NCBI GenBank assembly: GCA_038240015.1
Contig: JBBSEF010000115.1
Span: forward strand, 1-7,469
DNA length: 7,469 bases
Direction of reading: 5' to 3'
Source of the DNA: CAHJXF01 sp038240015
GTDB lineage: Bacteria > Pseudomonadota > Gammaproteobacteria > Burkholderiales > Burkholderiaceae_D
In this document: positions 1-4,228 of the stretch, piece by piece
How positions within the stretch are numbered: position 1 is the stretch's first letter
How the letters are laid out: the number at the start of each line of letters is the position of its first letter
The notes under the pieces: model-generated
What the model saw: only the letters and a program-made list of their open reading frames with translations
Databases searched by the model: none
What the model was told of the DNA's origin: nothing
Made by a program: the position numbers and the translations under genes

Positions 1-528
1 GGCGAGCGGCAGATAGCCCGACAGGACGATCAGTCCCGCGAGTTTCGACGGATGCCGAAGACCCGTCATCAGCGTCACCGCCGCGCCTTGCGAAAAACCC
101 GCGAGCAGGATGCGTTCCGTGGGGATGCCTTTCGCGACCTGCGCCGCGATCAGTTCTTCCACCATCGCCTGCGACGCGCGCAAACCCTTCTCGTCTTCGC
201 GCGGTATGCCGCTCGTGCCTGCGCCACCCAGATCGAGATGCAGGATGTCGTACCACGCGCGCATCGTCATGCCGCCGTTGATGGTGACCGGCATCACCGG
301 CGCATTCGGAAAGACGAAGCGGATCGCGAGCGAGCTGCCGCTGCCGCCGTTCCGCAATTCGGAACGCAGATCGAGTTCCGGCACGAGCGGCACGAAGTCG
401 TTGGCATCGGCGCCCAGACCATGCATCCAGATGACGGCCGCGTCGGGATGGGGCGCGGTCTCGCGTTCGATCGTGTCCAAGGTCGGTTGCGGCGTCGGCT
501 GCGGCGGATTTTGAAAATGCGGGCTCAT
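1..528 (-). CDS. Carboxylesterase/phospholipase, alpha/beta-hydrolase (C-terminus beyond the left edge)
   Basis: A serine esterase of the COG0400 carboxylesterase/lysophospholipase family, expected to hydrolyse short-chain carboxyl esters in the cytoplasm. The 176 visible codons include an oxyanion-hole motif HGLGAD (residues 36-41), a TINGGMTMRAWYD block (82-94) and the nucleophile elbow GFSQGA (144-149) with Ser146. The catalytic Asp and His lie downstream, outside the window. Family members are usually about 220 residues with the serine near 114, so this protein carries roughly 30 extra residues before it. These are a proline-rich N-terminus (PPQPTPQPT) and a Gly/Ser-rich insertion around 58-66. 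The ATG lies in an ATGA overlap with the mog stop codon, so translation is probably coupled and the two genes co-transcribed. No signal peptide is visible. The family is clear; the physiological substrate is unknown. Confidence 0.88.
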   Translation of the reverse strand, partial: MSPHFQNPPQPTPQPTLDTIERETAPHPDAAVIWMHGLGADANDFVPLVPELDLRSELRNGGSGSSLAIRFVFPNAPVMPVTINGGMTMRAWYDILHLDLGGAGTSGIPREDEKGLRASQAMVEELIAAQVAKGIPTERILLAGFSQGAAVTLMTGLRHPSKLAGLIVLSGYLPLA

Positions 529-1163
529 GTTTTTTTCAATGCGGATTGGGGTCGGAATATCTTGACGATCGCTGCATCGGTCTCGATGTAGGGCCCGCCG
601 ATCAGGTCGATGCAATACGGGACCGCGGCGAAGATGCCGGGGACGATCTGCTTCCCCTCGGAATCCTTCAGTCCTTCGAGCGTCTCCCTGATCGCCTTGG
701 GCTGTCCCGGCAGATTGATGATCAGCGCCGCATGATGATGACCTTCGATGTCGCCGATCTCGCGGATCGCAGCGACCTGCCGCGACAGCACGGCCGTGGG
801 CACGAACTCGAGGCTGATGCGGCGCATCTGTTCGCCGAAGCCCGGCATCTCGCGCGTCGCGACGGCCAGCGTCGCTTCGGGCGTGACGTCTCGACGCGCG
901 GGTCCGGTGCCGCCGGTGGTGACGATCAGATCGCAAAGCAGTTCGTCGACGAGTTCGATCAACGCGGCTTCGATCAGCGGACCTTCGTCGGGCACGAGCC
1001 GCGACTCGATGTGATGCGGCGTGGTCAATGCGCGCGCGAACCATTCGGCGAGCGCAGGGATGCCCTGGTCCGCATAGACGCCGCTGGCCGCGCGATCGCT
1101 CGCCGATACCAGGCCGATACGAAGAGGACGATCGGCGGTTTCATCGAAGGTCGTTGACTTCAT
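525..1163 (-). CDS. mog: Molybdopterin adenylyltransferase MogA
   Basis: Adenylylates molybdopterin with ATP in the cytoplasm, preparing it for molybdate insertion by MoeA in molybdenum cofactor synthesis. The 212-residue protein aligns by eye along nearly its full length with E. coli Mog (195 aa). It shares LRIGLVSASDRAASGVY (14-30), the substrate-binding motif TTGGTGPARRD (82-92), EMPGFGEQMR (105-114), LPGQPK (151-156) and VPYC (181-184). Asp59 and Asp92 correspond to the two aspartates (49 and 82) shown to matter in E. coli Mog. Between LSRQV and LIINLPG there is an insertion relative to E. coli, including EIGDIEGHHHA (135-145). The start is preceded by a purine-rich but weak ribosome site (AAAGAGAG). 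The gene follows the toxin gene after 65 bp with no evident terminator, and its stop overlaps the esterase start. Confidence 0.95.
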   Translation of the reverse strand: MKSTTFDETADRPLRIGLVSASDRAASGVYADQGIPALAEWFARALTTPHHIESRLVPDEGPLIEAALIELVDELLCDLIVTTGGTGPARRDVTPEATLAVATREMPGFGEQMRRISLEFVPTAVLSRQVAAIREIGDIEGHHHAALIINLPGQPKAIRETLEGLKDSEGKQIVPGIFAAVPYCIDLIGGPYIETDAAIVKIFRPQSALKKT

Positions 1164-1228
1164 TTCTCTCTTTACCTGCTTCCTGCACTTGAATTCAGCA
1201 ATCGCGGGCGGATCGCCGCAATACGCAG

Positions 1229-1567
1229 TCAGGCTCCGATAATTTCATTGAGGCCTTCGACGATCAACGCGAGGTCTTCGGGTGTAGCGCGTCCCAGCCT
1301 TGCGCCAATGCGTTCGACGGAAAGAGTTCGTATCTGACTGATCTTCACCCAGGATTGCTTGTGGAGTTTCGAAGATCGAAGTTCGTGCGTAAGCGGAAAG
1401 CCGGCCCGTTGCGGCTGGCTGGTCAACGCTACCGCGATGACCGTACCCGAGCGCTCGTTGAACACGTCATGGCTGAGAATCATCGCGGGACGCAAGCCAG
1501 CTTGCTCACGGCCGCGCACAGGATTGAGGTCAGCCCAACGAATTTCGCCCCTCAGTATTCGGGCCAC
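1229..1567 (-). CDS. MazF/PemK-family endoribonuclease toxin
   Basis: A 112-residue toxin of the MazF/PemK/CcdB-fold family, expected to cleave mRNA at short sequence motifs when freed from its antitoxin. The N-terminal signature is clear: GEIRWADLNPVRGREQAGLRP (7-27) followed by AMILSHDVFNERSGTVIAVALTS (28-50). Arg26 and Thr49 are at the positions of catalytic residues in characterised MazF proteins. The C-terminal KISQIRTLSVERI (75-87) is also family-typical. Length is normal and the frame is intact. The start is GTG, supported by a strong AAGGAG eight bases upstream. The gene overlaps the antitoxin gene by 16 nt, so translation is likely coupled. Local G+C is lower than in neighbouring genes. 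Cleavage specificity cannot be read from sequence. The gene may also be called pemK or mazF. Confidence 0.92.
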   Translation of the reverse strand: MARILRGEIRWADLNPVRGREQAGLRPAMILSHDVFNERSGTVIAVALTSQPQRAGFPLTHELRSSKLHKQSWVKISQIRTLSVERIGARLGRATPEDLALIVEGLNEIIGA

Positions 1568-1794
1568 GCTTCCAACTCCTTGCCCAAACCTTCATCGGCA
1601 AGAGCCCTTTCAAACTTCGGATCGAGCTTCGCGCACTCCGACGCCAGGCGGCTACGCCCCATTCGAGCGAGTTTCTCGGATAGGGCCAACTGAATCGCTC
1701 GGCTGCGACTGGGGAAAACGCTCCTGGAAACCAGGCTGTCGACATGGCTCAAGGTTTCCCTGTCAAGCGTAATTGCGACTTTGACGGTGCTCAT
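1552..1794 (-). CDS. Ribbon-helix-helix (CopG/MazE-like) antitoxin
   Basis: An 80-residue antitoxin expected to bind and neutralise the adjacent MazF-type toxin and to repress its own promoter as a dimer. The N-terminus looks like a ribbon-helix-helix DNA-binding domain: strand TVKVAITLD (3-11), first helix about 13-22, turn at FPSRS (27-31) and second helix about 30-45. The rest (53-80, ending ELEAWPEY) is acidic and is the expected toxin-binding tail, probably disordered when free. The ATG has AAGGAG six bases upstream. The gene begins 27 nt after yjgA ends and overlaps the toxin gene by 16 nt. The operator-like inverted repeat immediately upstream (1808-1828) fits autoregulation. The fold assignment is by pattern recognition; the pairing with the toxin is strongly supported by position. 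Confidence 0.88.
   Translation of the reverse strand: MSTVKVAITLDRETLSHVDSLVSRSVFPSRSRAIQLALSEKLARMGRSRLASECAKLDPKFERALADEGLGKELEAWPEY
1576..1581 (-). promoter_or_regulatory. Ribosome binding site of the toxin gene (decides the GTG start)
   Basis: AAGGAG on the minus strand, eight bases upstream of the GTG at 1567, lying inside the end of the antitoxin coding region. It is the best ribosome site near any candidate start in this frame and supports GTG over the internal ATG at codon 29, which would remove the conserved N-terminal motif. Initiation inside the upstream gene suggests toxin output depends on antitoxin translation. Confidence 0.75.
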
Positions 1795-1800
1795 TTATCG

Positions 1801-1806
1801 CTCCTT
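1801..1806 (-). promoter_or_regulatory. Ribosome binding site of the antitoxin gene
   Basis: AAGGAG on the minus strand with a six-base gap to the ATG at 1794. It is as strong as the toxin's site and lies between the inverted repeat (1808-1828) and the start codon. Confidence 0.75.
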
Positions 1807-1807
1807 G

Positions 1808-1828
1808 GGTATGACAACAAATCATACC
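1808..1828 (-). promoter_or_regulatory. Operator-like inverted repeat overlapping the promoter of the toxin-antitoxin module
   Basis: A perfect inverted repeat, GGTATGA-N7-TCATACC, with arms at 1808-1814 and 1822-1828. On the minus strand the upstream arm contains TGGTATGAT (1829 to 1821), an extended -10 element (TGn plus TATGAT, 5 of 6 to consensus). No good -35 is seen, which extended -10 promoters can tolerate. Transcription would start near 1814, giving a leader of about 20 nt that holds the ribosome site. Ribbon-helix-helix antitoxins typically bind such repeats, so binding here should block RNA polymerase directly. The yjgA stop codon (1824-1822) lies inside the same arm. The repeat is seen; the operator role is inferred. 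Confidence 0.65.
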
Positions 1829-2379
1829 AGTACATCCCGCACCAGCCGAAACAACTCACGGAAGTGCTTCGGCGGCTTGCCTTCGCTCTTCTCCTTGCGG
1901 CTCATGCGGATCGCTGCGCGCAGTTGCTGCAGGGTGTCGGGGTTCAGCGCGGCGCTGTGTGCGGCCGCGAAGTCGGTCAATGCAAGATCGTCGACGAGCA
2001 GGCGCTCGCGCCAGCGCTCGATCGCATGCAGCGTCGCGGTCTCGGCGCGCGACGCGCCGGCCCAGGCATCGAGCGCCTCGCGTATCGGTTCGATCTCGAC
2101 ATCGCGCATCAGGCGGCCGATGTATTGCATCTGCCTGCGCCGGCCTTCGTGATCGCGAATTTTCTGCGCGTCGTGGATCGCGTCGCGCAGCGTTTCGGGA
2201 AGCTCGACTCGCTCGAGCCGCTCGTTCGATTGCTCGACCAGTTCCTCGCCCAGTTTCTGCAGCGCGGTCATGTCGCGCTTTTTCTGGGACTTGCTGACTC
2301 GGGCGGCGGCGGCTTCTTCTTCGGCCAGTTCATCGACGATGCGGGCATCGGCAGTCGCTTGGGATGGAGCACGATTCAT
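1822..2379 (-). CDS. yjgA: Ribosome biogenesis protein YjgA/DarP (DUF615)
   Basis: A 185-residue protein of the DUF615 family. The E. coli member (DarP, formerly YjgA) associates with late 50S ribosomal precursors and aids their maturation in the cytoplasm. Family features seen here are the basic SKSQKKRDM (29-37), DAQKIRDHEGRRRQ (70-83) with MQYIGRLMR (84-92), ERWRERL (121-127) and the C-terminal RKEKSEGKPPKHFRELF (161-177). E. coli YjgA is 183 aa, supporting the ATG at 2379. The frame stays open upstream through a tandem-repeat array to 2547, but that extension looks non-coding. No Shine-Dalgarno sequence is visible before the ATG. The next ATG (codon 37) would remove the conserved basic segment. 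The gene is divergent from pmbA, as in E. coli. Its stop codon lies inside the operator-like repeat of the toxin-antitoxin module. Confidence 0.92.
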   Translation of the reverse strand: MNRAPSQATADARIVDELAEEEAAAARVSKSQKKRDMTALQKLGEELVEQSNERLERVELPETLRDAIHDAQKIRDHEGRRRQMQYIGRLMRDVEIEPIREALDAWAGASRAETATLHAIERWRERLLVDDLALTDFAAAHSAALNPDTLQQLRAAIRMSRKEKSEGKPPKHFRELFRLVRDVLV

Positions 2380-2418
2380 GGAGAGGGATGACGAAGCAAC
2401 AGGTGAAGGACGGCTGCT

Positions 2419-2424
2419 ATCATA
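2419..2424 (-). promoter_or_regulatory. Possible -10 element for yjgA
   Basis: TATGAT on the minus strand (5 of 6 to the sigma-70 consensus), the most A+T-rich spot in the yjgA upstream region. Transcription would begin near 2412, giving a leader of about 33 nt. No good -35 hexamer is seen: at 17-19 bp the sequence is TTCGGG-like, next to the tandem repeats. Tentative. Confidence 0.35.
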
Positions 2425-2444
2425 AAGCCCGTCTGCGCGAGCCC

Positions 2445-2523
2445 CGAAGCAAGCCCTCGAAGCAAGCCCTCGAAGCAAGCTCCCGAAGCAAGCCTCGAAC
2501 CAAGCCTCGAACCAAGCTCGAAC
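2445..2523. repeat. Imperfect tandem repeat array (about six units of 11-13 bp)
   Basis: Six head-to-tail units run from 2445 to 2518, plus a five-base start of a seventh. Two identical 13-mers CGAAGCAAGCCCT begin at 2445 and 2458. Then come CGAAGCAAGCTCC (2471), CGAAGCAAGCCT (2484), CGAACCAAGCCT (2496), CGAACCAAGCT (2508) and CGAAC (2519). The core is CGAA[G/C]CAAGC. Length varies at the unit ends, and the G-to-C change is shared by the last three units, suggesting local duplication after divergence. The array lies in the divergent yjgA-pmbA spacer, upstream of the likely yjgA -10 and of pmbA. It could be a slippage-prone sequence or a set of protein-binding sites. Units of unequal length argue against a coding repeat. 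Confidence 0.85.
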
Positions 2524-2583
2524 GGCAGCGGCTCCGACCGCAGGCATCCGCTTTTATCTTCGACGGCAATCGTCGTCTCTCCC

Positions 2584-4017
2584 ATGACTCGAGCAACGCA
2601 ATCGCGACGGGACGCATCCGTGCAAACGTCGCATCCCAATGGCGGCCATTCGGACGCGGCCCTCTATCCCTTGCGTAGCGACGAAGCCCTGCGCGAGATC
2701 GCGCACGACGTGCTCGCGCACGCCAAGAAAATCGGCGCCTCCGATTGCGCGGTCGATGTCGACGAAGGCAACGGCCTCACGGTCAATGTGCGCCGTGGGC
2801 GCATCGAAACCATCGAGCAGAACCGCGACAAGGGCGTCGGCGTCACGGTGTTTCTCGGCGGCAGCAAAGACGTGCGGCGCGGCAACGCGAGTACCTCCGA
2901 CCTCTCGCCGCAAGCCTTACGCGACGCGGTCGAAGCCGCGTATCACATCGCGCGCTTCACGGCGGTCGATGAGGCGGCGGCCTTGCCCGATGACGCTTGG
3001 TACGCACGCGAGCTACGCGATTTCGATCTCTATCACCCCTGGAACATCGAGGCCGATGCCACGGCCGAGATCGCGCGGCGCGCCGAAGCCGCGGCGCTCG
3101 AAACCAGTCCGCTGATCCGCAACTCGGATGGCGGCAACGTGTCGCTGCAACACGGCCGCTTCGTCTCGGCGAATTCGCGCGGCTTCATCGGCGGCCATGC
3201 GCATTCGTATCACAGCATCACGGTCGCGCCGATCGCGAGCCGCGGGCGCGACGGCATGCAGCGCGACGAGTGGTATGTCTCGCGGCGCGACCCGGCCGAT
3301 CTGCCTTCGCCCGAATCGGTCGGACGCTACGCGGCCGAGCGCGCGCTCTCGCGCCTGGGCGCGCGCAAGATCGCCACCTGCACGGTGCCGGTGTTGTTCG
3401 AGGCGCCGCTCGCAGCCGGCCTGCTCGGCTCGTACGTGCAGGCCGCGAGTGGGCGATCGCTGTATCGCGCGTCGTCGTTCCTGATCGGCAAGCTCGGCAC
3501 GAAAGTCTTTGCCGATCACATCGACATCGTCGACGACCCGTTCGTGATGAAGGGTATGGCGAGCGGATCGTTCGACGACGATGGCGTCGCGACGCAAAAA
3601 CGCACCGTGGTCGAAGGCGGCGTGTTGACCGGCTGGTTCCTCGGCACCTACTCGGCTCGCAAGCTCGACATGCAACCGACGGGCAACGGCGGCGGCTCGC
3701 ACAACCTGTCGATCAAGAGCCGGAAGACCAAACGGGGCGACGACTTCGAAGCGATGCTCGAGAAACTCGGCACGGGTCTGCTCGTGACCGACCTCATGGG
3801 CCAGGGCGTCAATGGCCTCACCGGCGACTACTCGCGGGGCGCGAGCGGCTATTGGGTCGAGAGTGGCCGCATCGCGTATCCCGTCGAAGAGGTGACGATC
3901 GCAGGCAACCTGCTCGAGATGTTCGGACGTATCGTCGCGGTGGGCAACGATGAGTTGAGGGGCAGCAAACGCACCGGGTCGATGTTGATCGAGGCGATGA
4001 CGGTCGCGGGAAGCTGA
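2584..4017 (+). CDS. pmbA: Metalloprotease-related protein PmbA/TldE
   Basis: The TldE/PmbA subunit of the TldD-TldE protease, a cytoplasmic heterodimer that unfolds and cleaves peptides. In E. coli it matures microcin B17 and has been implicated in degrading the CcdA antitoxin. TldD carries the HExxxH zinc site; none is seen here, as expected for TldE. The protein resembles E. coli PmbA (450 aa) throughout: GRIETIEQNRDKGVGVTVF (72-90), STSDLSPQALRDAV (103-116), LSRLGARK (255-262), YSARKL (356-361) and the strongest block from LMGQG to TIAGNL (404-443), including TGDYSRGASG. It is 477 residues if the ATG at 2584 is used, with about 35 poorly conserved N-terminal residues. No ribosome site precedes it, and an in-frame GTG at 2620 is an alternative. 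A tldD gene is not in the window and must lie elsewhere. Confidence 0.95.
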   Translation: MTRATQSRRDASVQTSHPNGGHSDAALYPLRSDEALREIAHDVLAHAKKIGASDCAVDVDEGNGLTVNVRRGRIETIEQNRDKGVGVTVFLGGSKDVRRGNASTSDLSPQALRDAVEAAYHIARFTAVDEAAALPDDAWYARELRDFDLYHPWNIEADATAEIARRAEAAALETSPLIRNSDGGNVSLQHGRFVSANSRGFIGGHAHSYHSITVAPIASRGRDGMQRDEWYVSRRDPADLPSPESVGRYAAERALSRLGARKIATCTVPVLFEAPLAAGLLGSYVQAASGRSLYRASSFLIGKLGTKVFADHIDIVDDPFVMKGMASGSFDDDGVATQKRTVVEGGVLTGWFLGTYSARKLDMQPTGNGGGSHNLSIKSRKTKRGDDFEAMLEKLGTGLLVTDLMGQGVNGLTGDYSRGASGYWVESGRIAYPVEEVTIAGNLLEMFGRIVAVGNDELRGSKRTGSMLIEAMTVAGS

Positions 4018-4029
4018 CCCCGCTCCGAG

Positions 4030-4076
4030 GCATCTTCTTCGGTCCCGTATGACCGGCGGGCGCGAAGAAGCGATGC
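4030..4076. repeat. Imperfect hairpin downstream of pmbA
   Basis: GCAT-CTTCTTCG (4030-4041) can pair with CGAAGAAG (4063-4070) and ATGC (4073-4076), interrupted by a two-base bulge (CG). The loop has an inner CCCG/CGGG pairing. It starts 13 bp after the pmbA stop codon. No T-tract follows, so it is not a classical intrinsic terminator; it could protect the pmbA mRNA 3' end. Confidence 0.5.
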
Positions 4077-4114
4077 AGGAAATTCGGGAAATCAAATTTT
4101 CCCGTCCGACCTGC
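4075..4114. repeat. Two-tier inverted repeat in the pmbA/c-di-GMP enzyme spacer
   Basis: Inner arms CGGGAAA (4085-4091) and TTTCCCG (4098-4104) form a perfect 7-bp stem with a six-base loop (TCAAAT). Outer arms GCAGG (4075-4079) and CCTGC (4110-4114) pair across a symmetric 5x5 internal loop. The outer arm shares two bases with the preceding hairpin, so the two structures compete. No poly-T follows on either strand. Terminator, operator or RNA structure cannot be told apart from sequence. Confidence 0.5.
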
Positions 4115-4228
4115 TTCAGTTAATCGCAGCGCTGTCGAAGCATCGTCTATCGCAATTCCCCATGGCCGCGCGACGCCGCGCTGCGGGTCGGGCGCGATCC
4201 TGATTTCTCGAAGGCGCCACCGCAGCAA

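Noticed and set aside
546..1157. A 203-codon plus-strand open frame opposite mog
   Set aside because: The minus strand encodes a near full-length match to E. coli Mog; the plus-strand translation has no family features.
1164..1228. Terminator or clear promoter between the toxin gene and mog
   Set aside because: Only a 4-bp GGCG/CGCC stem without a T-run, and a poor -35/-10 pair (TTGCGG with CTGAAT at 17 bp), could be found. The evidence is too weak to call either.
2445..2523. CRISPR array
   Set aside because: Units are 11-13 bp and directly adjacent with no unique spacers, and no cas genes are present.
2380..2547. N-terminal extension of yjgA through the tandem repeats
   Set aside because: The extension (AWFEAWFEACF-like) arises from stop-free repeats, and E. 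coli YjgA is 183 residues, matching the ATG at 2379. Unequal repeat unit lengths (11-13 bp) also break any coding periodicity.
3013..4095. A 360-codon minus-strand open frame opposite pmbA
   Set aside because: It is an antisense shadow of a high-GC gene; the plus strand encodes unmistakable PmbA motifs over the same span.
4030..4104. Intrinsic terminators after pmbA
   Set aside because: Stems are present but neither is followed by a T-tract on the plus strand, so they are listed as hairpins only.
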